From: Bacilli bacterium
GTDB lineage: Bacteria; Bacillota_I; Bacilli_A; RF39; UBA660
Direction of reading: 5' to 3'
Assembly (NCBI GenBank): GCA_900768815.1
Contig: CAAGEE010000020.1
Span: 1-45,143, forward strand
Length of the DNA stretch: 45,143 nt
Shown: piece by piece, positions 8,537 through 16,081 of the stretch
How the letters are laid out: each line of letters begins with the position of its first letter
Numbering within the stretch: position 1 is the stretch's first letter
Notes under the pieces: generated by a model
What the model saw: only the letters and a program-made list of their open reading frames with translations
Told to the model about the DNA's origin: nothing
Databases searched by the model: none
Position numbers and translations under genes: made by a program

Positions 8537-9490
8537 ATGTTAGAGAAACAGTTTAAAACATTAGATGAACAAATAGAGATTTTTAAGCATAAAGGATTAG
8601 TCATTGAAGATGAAAAGTATGCAAAAGAAGTCTTATTACGCGAAAACTATTTCTTTTTAAATGGTTATCGTCATCTATTTTATAAGTCTGAAACGGAAAA
8701 AAAGTTTATTCCAGGTACAACATTTGAAGAACTTTATAGTATGTTCTTATTTGATCGCTCTTTCAGAAATGTCTTATTTAAATATCTTTTAGTAATTGAA
8801 AATAATTTGAAATCTATAACTTCATACCAATTATCTAAAAAGTATGGTTATAAAGAAAAAGATTATTTAAAGGCAAAGAATTTTACCCAGATTCCTGAAC
8901 GTCAAAGACAAGTAAATGATTTAATTAAGAAGATGAAACGTCAAATAAGAATAAATGGTTCACAACATACCGCAACATCTCATTATGTATCTCATTATGG
9001 TTATATACCTTTATGGATATTAGTAAAAGTGTTATCATTTGGAGTAGTTAGTGAAATGGTATCAATATTAAAACCAGAAGATCAAAAAGACATAAGTAAT
9101 ATTTATGGTATTGAAACAGATGACTTTATAAGTTATTTACCAATTCTAGCAAACTATAGAAATCTTTGTGCACATGAAGATATCTTATATGAAAATAGAA
9201 CTCAAAAAGAAATATCTGATACTATTTATCATAAAATACTAAATATACCAAGAGATGAAGAAGGATACATATATGGTAAAAACGATTTATTCGCTTTAAT
9301 AATTATTATGAAACAAATGCTTTTAAAAGAAGAGTTTAAAAATATGACTTTTGAATTAGATAATATTGTTCAAACTCTTAATTATAATCTAACCAGTATA
9401 AAAATAGATAAAGTATTAAATCAGATGGGATTCCCATTAAACTGGGAAGAACTATCCAAAATAGAAAGGCCAATAAATGATGAAAAATAA
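8537..9490 (+). CDS. Abi_2 (AbiD/AbiF) family HEPN protein
   Basis: 317 residues with the Abi_2 family pattern: an N-terminal L.ERNYF-like block (LLRENYFFLNGYRHLF), FEELYSMFLFDRSFRNVLFKYLL, then PLWILVKVLSFG and the C-terminal NYRNLCAH. The last gives R208-x4-H213, the RNase motif of HEPN domains. In lactococci AbiD and AbiF stop phage by abortive infection, and AbiF-type proteins are related to the HEPN ancestry of Cas13 and can act with a small RNA. The ATG is behind AGGTGAG. The end overlaps the start of the HtrA gene by 14 bases, so the two are translated together. I see no obvious structured RNA in the 140 bases upstream. A chromosomal housekeeping use of the fold is possible. Confidence 0.82.
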   Translation: MLEKQFKTLDEQIEIFKHKGLVIEDEKYAKEVLLRENYFFLNGYRHLFYKSETEKKFIPGTTFEELYSMFLFDRSFRNVLFKYLLVIENNLKSITSYQLSKKYGYKEKDYLKAKNFTQIPERQRQVNDLIKKMKRQIRINGSQHTATSHYVSHYGYIPLWILVKVLSFGVVSEMVSILKPEDQKDISNIYGIETDDFISYLPILANYRNLCAHEDILYENRTQKEISDTIYHKILNIPRDEEGYIYGKNDLFALIIIMKQMLLKEEFKNMTFELDNIVQTLNYNLTSIKIDKVLNQMGFPLNWEELSKIERPINDEK

Positions 9491-10586
9491 AGAAAATATA
9501 AAATTAGTACCTTTAATTATCTTTTCTTTTGTAATTGGAGGAATAGTTACTTTATCCATATTAAAATGGACACCTATCCTAGATCAAATAATTGGTAGCA
9601 GAAATACAGTTATAACAAAGAATGGTACACAAGTATATGAAAAAAGTTCACTAGCAGCCTCTGTTGAAAAAATATATGATGCCGTTGTGGTAGTCCAAGG
9701 TTATTCTAATAATCAGTTAGCATCAACTGGAACAGGTTTTGTTTATAAAACTGATGATAAGTATGGTTATATTTTAACTAATCAACATGTTATTAGTACC
9801 CTAAGTAAAATTACAGCACTATTTACTAATGATAAAGAAGTAGAAACAACAGTCCTAGGTAGTGATGAATATCTAGACTTAGCTGTTCTACGAGTACCTA
9901 AAGAAGAAGTACTTATGGTCGCAACTATCGGTAATAGTGAAAAAGTAAGTTTAGGAGATTCAATATTCACAGTTGGTTCACCACTTGGTGCTAACTATCG
10001 TGGTAGTGTAACTTCTGGAGTCTTATCTGGAAAAGATAGGATGGTATCTGTAACAGTTTCTAATTCTAGAAGTAGTGATTGGGTAATGAGAGTATTACAA
10101 ATAGATGCTTCTATTAACCCAGGTAATTCTGGAGGGCCATTATTAAATGTTAATGGTGAAGTAATTGGTATTTGTTCAATGAAATTAGTAGATGATGAAA
10201 TTGAAGGTATGGGTTTTGCTATTCCAATAGAGTACGCTATGAACCATGCTGATTCCTTAGAAAAAGGAGAAGCTATAAAATGGCCAGTTTTAGGTATAAG
10301 AATGGTTAATATCACTGATACTGCAACCCTAAGACAATATGGAATATCACTAAGTAAAGATGTAACATCAGGAACAGTAGTAATAGAAGCTGTAAAAGAT
10401 TCAGCAGCAGCCAAAGCTGGTATTGAAAAGGGAGATATCATTACCAAAGTAGATGGTAACAAAGTAAAAGATTATGCTTACCTAAGATACGAATTATATC
10501 AACATCAAGCTGGAGATACTATCGAAATAACGTACCTAAGAAAAGGTAAAGAACATACCACAAAAGTAACATTAGGAAGTAATTAA
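9477..10586 (+). CDS. htrA: HtrA/DegP-like membrane-anchored serine protease with PDZ domain
   Basis: 369 residues. One N-terminal membrane segment (about 10-28) anchors it, with the protease outside the cell. The trypsin-like triad is complete: H104 in TNQHVI, D134 in EYLDLAVL and S218 in INPGNSGGP. A single PDZ domain follows (about 275-365, including AGIEKGDIITKVDG). HtrA proteases degrade misfolded exported proteins and are usually induced by envelope stress. Two adjacent ATGs (9477 and 9480) are possible starts, and both lie inside the upstream AbiD/F-like gene. A terminator follows at 10605. Confidence 0.92.
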   Translation: MMKNKENIKLVPLIIFSFVIGGIVTLSILKWTPILDQIIGSRNTVITKNGTQVYEKSSLAASVEKIYDAVVVVQGYSNNQLASTGTGFVYKTDDKYGYILTNQHVISTLSKITALFTNDKEVETTVLGSDEYLDLAVLRVPKEEVLMVATIGNSEKVSLGDSIFTVGSPLGANYRGSVTSGVLSGKDRMVSVTVSNSRSSDWVMRVLQIDASINPGNSGGPLLNVNGEVIGICSMKLVDDEIEGMGFAIPIEYAMNHADSLEKGEAIKWPVLGIRMVNITDTATLRQYGISLSKDVTSGTVVIEAVKDSAAAKAGIEKGDIITKVDGNKVKDYAYLRYELYQHQAGDTIEITYLRKGKEHTTKVTLGSN

Positions 10587-10604
10587 AGGTAAAAATAATA
10601 AACT

Positions 10605-10631
10605 AAAGAATAGAGAAATCTATTCTTTTTA
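10605..10631 (+). terminator. Terminator after htrA
   Basis: AAAGAATAGA (10605-10614) pairs with TCTATTCTTT (10619-10628) around a GAAA tetraloop, followed by T residues. The rest of 10632-10803 shows nothing I can assign. Confidence 0.85.
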
Positions 10632-10803
10632 TATTGGAATTATCTAGGTACCTTTCCTTCCAAATTAATAAGTAAAATAAATGTAGAACCAGTACAAAGA
10701 AAGATATTAATATCATTCAAATATAAAAATAGATATAAATGCACTTATCCATATCATATTCTCCTTCTAAGCCAAGAAAACAATAAAAATGTATAATTAT
10801 ATT

Positions 10804-10830
10804 AAAATAAAAAACCTGCCTAAGCAGGTC
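10804..10830 (-). terminator. Terminator of the wall-anchored protein gene
   Basis: ACCTGC (10814-10819) pairs with GCAGGT (10824-10829). On the minus strand the stem is followed by a T-rich run. Confidence 0.8.
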
Positions 10831-10835
10831 TAAAA

Positions 10836-12398
10836 TCACTCATTAATCTTCTTTCTTTTAATAGTAACAGATATAATCATAATACCAAATAATCCAACAA
10901 TACCACCAAATATATAAGGTACAGCCGAACTAAATTTACCAGTATCAGGAATTTTTATATCATTCTCCATAACTACTGGAACAATATTAGAATTATCAAC
11001 TGTAAAATCAATACATGTAGTATTTAAAACATATCCATTAGGAGCTTGTGTCTCACAAAGTGAATAAGTACCATCCTCTAAAGAAATATAATGTGGAGTG
11101 GTAGTAGATATCCATTCCCATTTCTTAGTAGTATCAGCTTTATTAGTAACAACTAAACTAGCCCCAGCTAATTCACTCTTTGTAGTTGCATCAATCTTAC
11201 TAATTTTAACAAAGTTTCCTAAAGATAGACTAACTAAAACCCTATTAATAGGAGTATATCCTAAAGAAACATTAGAAAATACTTGTTTCTTATTAGCATT
11301 AACAATAGCTTCTCCTGCAGTCTTAGTAACATAATACTCATATCCCTTACCAGCAAGGAAAGTTCCATACACATTAACTTTTACTGTAGTTAAATCTATT
11401 GTACTAACATCATCTTTTAAAGGAACAACTATTTTAAATGATCCACTCATAACAGAAGTATTACTAACTTTAGAATTATTTTGATCAACTATATAAACTC
11501 CATAGCTATTAGGATCTTCTATTTCTATTGTATAGTATAAATAATTACTTTTATTTGTATTAGGAAGAGGAGTAATAGCCTCAGTTGTAAATAAATTACC
11601 AGTAGAATTAATTGTAAAAGAAAGTTTATCACTACTTAATGGTGCCATCGTAGAAGTCTCTACTGAAGTAGCACCATTAGCATTATTAACTAACTCTAAT
11701 ATATAATTAAGGTAATTATATCCAGATTTACTAGCCGCAGCACTAATTATATTTCTAACATCAGTAGGATTAATTACATTAGTAGTATCTTGAACATAAA
11801 AACTACAAGCATTCAAGTTCTTAGTATTAGTCTCCATACAATAAGTATTAGTAAACTTAGCACTATTTTCATAAATATATAACCATAAAGCAACTTGAGT
11901 AATATATTGTTTTACATTATTATCAGAAACAGCTCCATACTTATTAGCGGTAAATACTGTATTAGTAGTATTAGTGGAACTATATCCATGATTAATAATA
12001 TATAGAATTCCTAAATCATTAATATCACTTGGATTAGTATCATGTAATTCAAAAATTTCATCTGTCTCTGGCACCTTCATATTTTTCATAAACTCATATA
12101 ATGGTGTATCACTATTACTAATTTTATAATCAGTAGCTGTATTAAAATTATGTAAATAACTAGCATAAGTAATATCACTTGCTAAAGCTTTTGAAATATA
12201 ATTACTGTAATTAGTAGATCCAACTGTAAAATTAGAATTAAAGTCAGTTTTAGGAATTCCAGTCTCATCTAATCCAACAGGAACTGCATAACTGCTACCC
12301 AAAAAACTAAAACTAAAAGCAGTATACAAAATAGAAAAAGTAGAAATCATCACTATAAATAAATATCCCTGTACTTTAAGTACTTTTTTAAAGTTCAC
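10836..12398 (-). CDS. Sortase-anchored surface protein with thioester-domain-like and SpaA/Cna-B domains
   Basis: 520 residues with an N-terminal signal segment (about 9-37). The N-terminal half resembles a thioester adhesin domain (ILYIINHGY about 131-139, then ITQVALW about 166-172, matching the TQxAIW block that holds the bond-forming Gln). However, no cysteine precedes that block; the only nearby ones are C187 and C198, after it. A SpaA/Cna-B-like domain follows (VKISKID lysine side, CETQAPNGY glutamate side), with a Cys pair that could form a disulfide. The C-terminus is a classic sorting signal: IPDTG (483-487), a hydrophobic segment and KRKK. It would be displayed on the cell wall. 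No sortase gene is in the window. It is a monocistronic minus-strand gene. Confidence 0.85.
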   Translation of the reverse strand: MNFKKVLKVQGYLFIVMISTFSILYTAFSFSFLGSSYAVPVGLDETGIPKTDFNSNFTVGSTNYSNYISKALASDITYASYLHNFNTATDYKISNSDTPLYEFMKNMKVPETDEIFELHDTNPSDINDLGILYIINHGYSSTNTTNTVFTANKYGAVSDNNVKQYITQVALWLYIYENSAKFTNTYCMETNTKNLNACSFYVQDTTNVINPTDVRNIISAAASKSGYNYLNYILELVNNANGATSVETSTMAPLSSDKLSFTINSTGNLFTTEAITPLPNTNKSNYLYYTIEIEDPNSYGVYIVDQNNSKVSNTSVMSGSFKIVVPLKDDVSTIDLTTVKVNVYGTFLAGKGYEYYVTKTAGEAIVNANKKQVFSNVSLGYTPINRVLVSLSLGNFVKISKIDATTKSELAGASLVVTNKADTTKKWEWISTTTPHYISLEDGTYSLCETQAPNGYVLNTTCIDFTVDNSNIVPVVMENDIKIPDTGKFSSAVPYIFGGIVGLFGIMIISVTIKRKKINE

Positions 12399-12482
12399 TA
12401 CTATATCACCTCTCTACTATGACATAATTATAACACTTCTCTTAAAAAAAATATATAACATATTTTTCTTTTCTAAAATGGA

Positions 12483-12491
12483 TGTTATAAT
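12483..12491 (+). promoter_or_regulatory. Extended -10 promoter of the prs leader
   Basis: TGTTATAAT (12483-12491) is an extended -10 element about 19 bases ahead of the leader-peptide ATG. Confidence 0.6.
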
Positions 12492-12509
12492 ACTATTGAG
12501 GGATGAGGT

Positions 12510-12587
12510 ATGACTATGAAAATGAATATAAAACCATTTATAAATAGCCACAATAATTACAGTCTAATTTCATCTATTATTAATTAG
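12510..12587 (+). CDS. 25-residue leader peptide upstream of prs (candidate)
   Basis: A short frame preceded by GGATGAGG encodes 25 residues (starting MTMKMNIKPFINSH, ending SSIIN). It is rich in Asn, Ile and Ser. Its TAG stop abuts a terminator hairpin at 12588, and prs begins 47 bases after the stop. The arrangement of promoter, small frame, terminator and gene is that of a transcription attenuator. I have not found a convincing antiterminator pairing, so regulation is inference and the frame could be an independent small protein. Confidence 0.5.
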   Translation: MTMKMNIKPFINSHNNYSLISSIIN

Positions 12588-12613
12588 AAAAGGGAATATT
12601 ACATTCTCTTTTT
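12588..12613 (+). terminator. Terminator/attenuator hairpin ahead of prs
   Basis: AAAAGGGAAT (12588-12597) pairs with ATTCTCTTTT (12603-12612, one G-U pair) around a 5-base loop and runs into a T-rich tract, between the leader peptide and prs. Confidence 0.7.
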
Positions 12614-12634
12614 ATTGTTTTTTAGGAGGTAAAA

Positions 12635-13753
12635 ATGGAAATTACAACAAACAATTTACGTTTACTTATTATGGATAACTTTGAAGAATTTGGAAAGAAA
12701 GTAGATGGACATTTAAAATTAATGCGTGGAGTAACCACTCCTAATGCTACTTTTATTGTTCCAACTAGACTTACTAGATTTGCATCTGGTGAAGGCAAAG
12801 GTGAGATTTTAGAAAGTATTCGTGGCAAGGAAACTTATATTTTAACTGATGTTATGAATCATAGTTGTACTTACGAAATGCATGGTTATTTAAATCATAA
12901 AAGTCCTGATGATCACTACCAAGATTTAAAAAGAGTAATTTCTGCTATGGATGGAGCAGAAGATAAACTAACTGTAATAATGCCTTTTATTTATGAAGGT
13001 CGTCAACATAAAAGAAAGGGTAGGGAGTCCAAAGATTGTTCCTTAATGCTTCAAGAATTAGAATCATTAGGAGTTGATTCTTTTATAACATTTGATGCCC
13101 ACGACCCAAGTATTAGAAACTCTCTACATAGTTGTTCTTTTGATTCTATTTATCCAACTTATAGTATTTTGAAAGAGTTTATTGAAAATGAGCCGATCGA
13201 ATTAAATAATTTCTTAGTAGCAAGTCCTGATATGGGTGCTATAGAAAGAGCAAAATGTTATGCCGAAATGCTTAATACTCCATTTGGTTTTTGCTACAAA
13301 AGAAGAGATATGACTAGAGTAGTAAATGGAAAGAATCCTATAATTGCTCATGAATATTTAGGAACATCTGTTGAAGGAAAAAATGTCATAGTTGTAGACG
13401 ACATGATAGCGTCTGGTCAATCTATGTTAGAAGTAGCTGAACAACTAAAAGATCGTGGAGCTGCTAATATTTACTTAATTGCTTCGTTTGCTCTATTTAG
13501 TGATGGACAAAAAAGTGTAGATGCATTCAATGAAGCTTACCAAAAAGGTACATTTAAAAGGTGTTACACTAGTAACTTATGCTACATACCAGAAGAGGCT
13601 AGAAAACAAGAATGGTTAAAAACTGGGGATAATTCTAAGTATGTTGCTAAATTAATTGATACTTTAAATAAACATGAATCTATAAGTCCTCTTTTAGATA
13701 GTAAGAGTAAAATATTGACAAAAGTACGTGATTTAAGAGGTACAAAAGACTAA
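12635..13753 (+). CDS. prs: Ribose-phosphate pyrophosphokinase (PRPP synthetase)
   Basis: It makes 5-phosphoribosyl 1-diphosphate from ribose 5-phosphate and ATP, feeding nucleotide, His and Trp synthesis. 372 residues, about 55 more than the usual ~315. The extra length comes from a longer N-terminus and from the region around residues 120-135 and 265-310. Visible signatures are TDVMNHS, FDAHDPSIR (His155), VASPDMGA and the PRPP-binding loop VVDDMIASG (about 253-261). The start is set by TTAGGAGG 6-7 bases upstream. A second promoter lies between prs and the next gene (TGTTATAAT, 13757-13765), so cotranscription is likely only partial. The family assignment is firm, but the divergence makes it a class of its own compared with standard prs. 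Confidence 0.85.
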   Translation: MEITTNNLRLLIMDNFEEFGKKVDGHLKLMRGVTTPNATFIVPTRLTRFASGEGKGEILESIRGKETYILTDVMNHSCTYEMHGYLNHKSPDDHYQDLKRVISAMDGAEDKLTVIMPFIYEGRQHKRKGRESKDCSLMLQELESLGVDSFITFDAHDPSIRNSLHSCSFDSIYPTYSILKEFIENEPIELNNFLVASPDMGAIERAKCYAEMLNTPFGFCYKRRDMTRVVNGKNPIIAHEYLGTSVEGKNVIVVDDMIASGQSMLEVAEQLKDRGAANIYLIASFALFSDGQKSVDAFNEAYQKGTFKRCYTSNLCYIPEEARKQEWLKTGDNSKYVAKLIDTLNKHESISPLLDSKSKILTKVRDLRGTKD

Positions 13754-13787
13754 TTATGTTATAATGATAAAGTAGGAGGAATGATAT

Positions 13788-14978
13788 ATGTCAAGAACTG
13801 TAGGAACTGTAGTAAGAGGTATAAGAACCCCAATTATTAAAGATGGAGATGATTTAAAACAAATAGTAATAGATTCTGTTTTAAATGCTAGTAAAGAGGA
13901 GAATTTTACATTTAATGATCGTGATATTATTGCTATAACTGAAGCTGTTTTAGGAATAAGTACAGGAAATTATGCAACAATAGATGATATTGCTGAAGAT
14001 GTAAAAAACAAATTTAATGGAAAGCATATTGGTATAGTATTTCCAATTTTAAGTAGAAATAGATTTGCTGTTTGCTTAAGAGCTTTCGCAAGAGCAATGG
14101 ATAAAATAACTATGTTGCTTAGTTATCCATCGGATGAGGTTGGAAATGATATTTTAGATAAAGAAAAATTGGAAAATTCTGGAATAAATCCCTATTCTGA
14201 TATTATAAGTGAAAAGGAATATACTGAGAAGTTTGGCGATTTTAAACATATCTTTACAGGTGTAAATATGGTTGATTTTTATCGTGAAGTAGTAAACTCT
14301 GAAAACTGTGAAATAGAATTTGTATTTAGTAATCAACCAGAAGAAATATTAAAATATACAGACGAAGTATTAGCTTGTGATATTCATACGAGAGCAAAGA
14401 CTAAAGAAAAAATAAAAAGAGCAGGTGGAAAAACTGTTCTTGGAATGGATGATATACTAACCACTAGTGTAAATGGTTCTGGTTATAATAGTAAGTATGG
14501 CTTACTAGGTTCTAACCGAGCAACAGAGGAAAAAGTAAAACTATTTCCTGAAGCAGGAGAAGAATTAGTATATGGAATACAAGATGAATTAAAGAAAATA
14601 ACTGGTAAAACTATTGAAGTAATGATTTATGGAGATGGAGCATTTAAAGACCCAGTAGGAAAGATTTGGGAATTAGCTGATCCTGTAGTTAGTCCATTCT
14701 ATACAAAAGGTCTAGAAGGAAGCCCAAACGAATTAAAGTTAAAGTATTTATCTGATAATAAATATAGTAATTTAAAAGGTGAAGAGTTACAAGCTGCTAT
14801 TAGAAAAGAAATAGAAGAAAAAGATAAAAACTTAAAAGGTAAAATTGAAACTCAAGGAACTACTCCAAGAAGATATACGGATTTAATAGGTTCATTATGT
14901 GACTTAACATCTGGTTCTGGAGATAAAGGAACACCAGTTGTATTTATTCAAGGATACTTCGATAATTATGCAAACTAA
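13788..14978 (+). CDS. Coenzyme F420-0:L-glutamate ligase-like protein (CofE family)
   Basis: 396 residues resembling CofE, which adds glutamate to F420-0 with GTP in archaea and actinobacteria. The N-terminal VGTVVRGIRTPIIKDGDDL and DIIAITEAVLGISTGNY, the central KTVLGMDDILTTSVNGSG and the C-terminal RRYTDLIGSLCDL follow that family. Stand-alone CofE-like proteins occur in many Firmicutes that make no F420, and their substrate is not settled; an amide ligase using another carboxylate acceptor is possible. It starts behind AGGAGG and has its own -10 at 13760-13765. It is followed by a perfect terminator. Confidence 0.75.
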   Translation: MSRTVGTVVRGIRTPIIKDGDDLKQIVIDSVLNASKEENFTFNDRDIIAITEAVLGISTGNYATIDDIAEDVKNKFNGKHIGIVFPILSRNRFAVCLRAFARAMDKITMLLSYPSDEVGNDILDKEKLENSGINPYSDIISEKEYTEKFGDFKHIFTGVNMVDFYREVVNSENCEIEFVFSNQPEEILKYTDEVLACDIHTRAKTKEKIKRAGGKTVLGMDDILTTSVNGSGYNSKYGLLGSNRATEEKVKLFPEAGEELVYGIQDELKKITGKTIEVMIYGDGAFKDPVGKIWELADPVVSPFYTKGLEGSPNELKLKYLSDNKYSNLKGEELQAAIRKEIEEKDKNLKGKIETQGTTPRRYTDLIGSLCDLTSGSGDKGTPVVFIQGYFDNYAN

Positions 14979-15004
14979 AAAAGTAGGAGAAATCCTACTT
15001 TTTT
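14977..15004 (+). terminator. Terminator after the CofE-like gene
   Basis: A perfect 12-bp stem: AAAAAAGTAGGA (14977-14988) with TCCTACTTTTTT (14993-15004), GAAA loop. Confidence 0.92.
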
Positions 15005-15011
15005 ATAAAAC

Positions 15012-15043
15012 AAAAAACATAGTCCTGACAAACTATGTTTTTG
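15012..15043. terminator. Bidirectional terminator of the structured transcript
   Basis: AAAAAACATAGT (15012-15023) pairs with ACTATGTTTTT (15032-15042). On the minus strand a T6 run follows the stem; on the plus strand T5. Confidence 0.8.
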
Positions 15044-15218
15044 AGTTTTAATGGAAAACCACAAAAGGAAACAAGCCACAGTTTTACATTTTCATAAGCA
15101 ACCATTAGTTACTTATGAAACACCGATAAAACAACTCAACCCCAAAACCTTAATATAGTCAGTACTAAGGCGTGGTTACCTATCAAATGCGAGTGACTTT
15201 CTCGCTACACGTGCACAC

Positions 15219-15353
15219 TTAGACTTTGACAGGATAGCAATAAGCTAAACAAATCACTACTCCAACAACAATATCACAAAAATGATATCTGATAAACCAA
15301 CCCAGCGATAATACCAAATAGATAATCCCAATGATTAAGCATTTAAATACCAC
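15219..15353 (-). CDS. Candidate 44-residue hydrophobic peptide, toxin-like
   Basis: Read from GTG (15351-15353), or TTG at 15360-15362 for three more residues, to TAA. The peptide is very hydrophobic: CLIIGIIYLVLSLGWF, then a short polar turn RYHFCD and IVVGVVICLAYCY, ending PVKV. One or two membrane segments are expected. Ribosome-site support is weak, and the start region is sequestered by an 8-bp helix with sequence downstream of the stop. That is how type I toxin mRNAs hold translation off. No named toxin family is recognised. Confidence 0.35.
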   Translation of the reverse strand: MVFKCLIIGIIYLVLSLGWFIRYHFCDIVVGVVICLAYCYPVKV

Positions 15354-15387
15354 GCCTGTCAATTATTACCATATCTAAGATATATAT

Positions 15388-15416
15388 ATCTTAGCATAGT
15401 TAAAAATAAAAAGCAA
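15388..15416 (-). promoter_or_regulatory. Minus-strand promoter of the structured transcript
   Basis: On the minus strand, TTGCTT (15416-15411), a 17-base spacer and TAAGAT (15393-15388) preceded by TG-n form a -35 with an extended -10. The -10 lies in a perfect 20-bp palindrome (15374-15393). Confidence 0.5.
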
Positions 15417-15495
15417 TAGGTTTCTTGAAAAAAATGACGTTTTTTTTGTAAGCTGTTTGTATACCTAATAATATCAACAAAAAAATAAAATATGA

Positions 15496-15501
15496 TATAA
15501 T
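15496..15501 (+). promoter_or_regulatory. -10 box of the operon at 15.5-17.0 kb
   Basis: TATAAT at 15496-15501 would start transcription near 15508. That rules out an in-frame ATG at 15500 and favours 15518 as the start of the first gene. Confidence 0.5.
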
Positions 15502-15517
15502 GAAATTGGTGATAATA

Positions 15518-16060
15518 ATGTCGAAATATAGAAAAGAGGATACTACTGAATTGGGTGGCTATATAGTTCTTGGTGTCATAGTAGGATTCTTTATTTTGAT
15601 CTTTAAGTTTGTAAAGCTTGTATTTGGAAAAATTACTAAAATTATAAAGGAAGATAAACAAAAGGAAAGACAGACGTTGAAAGAAAAAGAATTAGTAAAT
15701 AAACAAGATAAATATATAGAAAAATCTGTTGAAGATGAAAGGCTAGATAATTTAAATAATCTTATTCAAGAAGCAGAAGAAATATATGATGATGCATTAA
15801 TTAATGATGTTGATGTTAATATAGATAGTGAATATATGACACTATTTAATATTAAGAGTGACTTAGAAGATGAAAATATAATTGATATTTCAGATGAGCA
15901 AGTCGAAGAATTAGAAGATGAAGTATCTGAAATTATAAATATTATAACTGAAAAAGTAGAACAAGCAAAAGAAGAGAAAGAAGCTGGTCTAAGAGTAGCA
16001 TCAGTATTGCTAGCAGAAAAGTATCTATTTAATGATAATGATGACGACATAGATGATTAA
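15518..16060 (+). CDS. Membrane-anchored acidic coiled-coil protein, function unknown
   Basis: 180 residues. After a short charged start there is one membrane segment (GGYIVLGVIVGFFILIFKF, about 13-31), a basic stretch, then a long acidic helical region (DNLNNLIQEAEEIYDDALIN, EQVEELEDEVSEIINIITEK) and a C-terminus of almost only Asp and Asn. The topology is probably N-terminal anchor with a cytoplasmic coiled coil. No family is recognised. The start at 15518 is chosen because GGTGAT precedes it and the -10 box lies too close to the alternative ATG. It is the first gene of a run with the Cys-rich protein (21-base gap) and the interrupted amidase. Confidence 0.65.
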   Translation: MSKYRKEDTTELGGYIVLGVIVGFFILIFKFVKLVFGKITKIIKEDKQKERQTLKEKELVNKQDKYIEKSVEDERLDNLNNLIQEAEEIYDDALINDVDVNIDSEYMTLFNIKSDLEDENIIDISDEQVEELEDEVSEIINIITEKVEQAKEEKEAGLRVASVLLAEKYLFNDNDDDIDD

Positions 16061-16081
16061 TTAAAAAGTTGGTGTATTTAT

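Larger units (their letters stand above)
15012..15381 (-). ncRNA. Candidate structured minus-strand transcript (~365 nt), unidentified
   Basis: A minus-strand promoter (15388-15416) would start a transcript near 15381, and a strong terminator ends it near 15012. Between them are several helices that pair well: GGCGTGGT/ACCACGCC joins 15169-15176 to 15349-15356 and encloses about 170 bases; 15179-15187 pairs with 15225-15233; a GCGAG/CTCGC hairpin is at 15189-15205; a 13-bp hairpin is at 15090-15120. The 5' part can encode a 44-residue hydrophobic peptide whose GTG start lies inside the long-range helix. It does not match tmRNA, RNase P, SRP or 6S RNA landmarks. It could be a toxin mRNA of type I style or a noncoding RNA. 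Confidence 0.5.

Noticed and set aside
9995..10462. A 155-residue minus-strand frame inside htrA.
   Set aside because: It is fully antisense to conserved protease and PDZ coding sequence, without a ribosome site or family match.
15012..15381. The structured minus-strand transcript as tmRNA, RNase P RNA, SRP RNA or 6S RNA.
   Set aside because: No TTCGA T-arm with CCA end, no GAGGAAAGTCC block, no GGAAGGAAGCAGC-like loop and no 6S-like symmetrical bubble could be found on either strand.
15359..15661. A 100-residue minus-strand frame over the start of the acidic membrane protein gene.
   Set aside because: It lies opposite a real gene and its promoter, has a Tyr/Phe-rich composition typical of antisense AT-rich DNA, and lacks a ribosome site.
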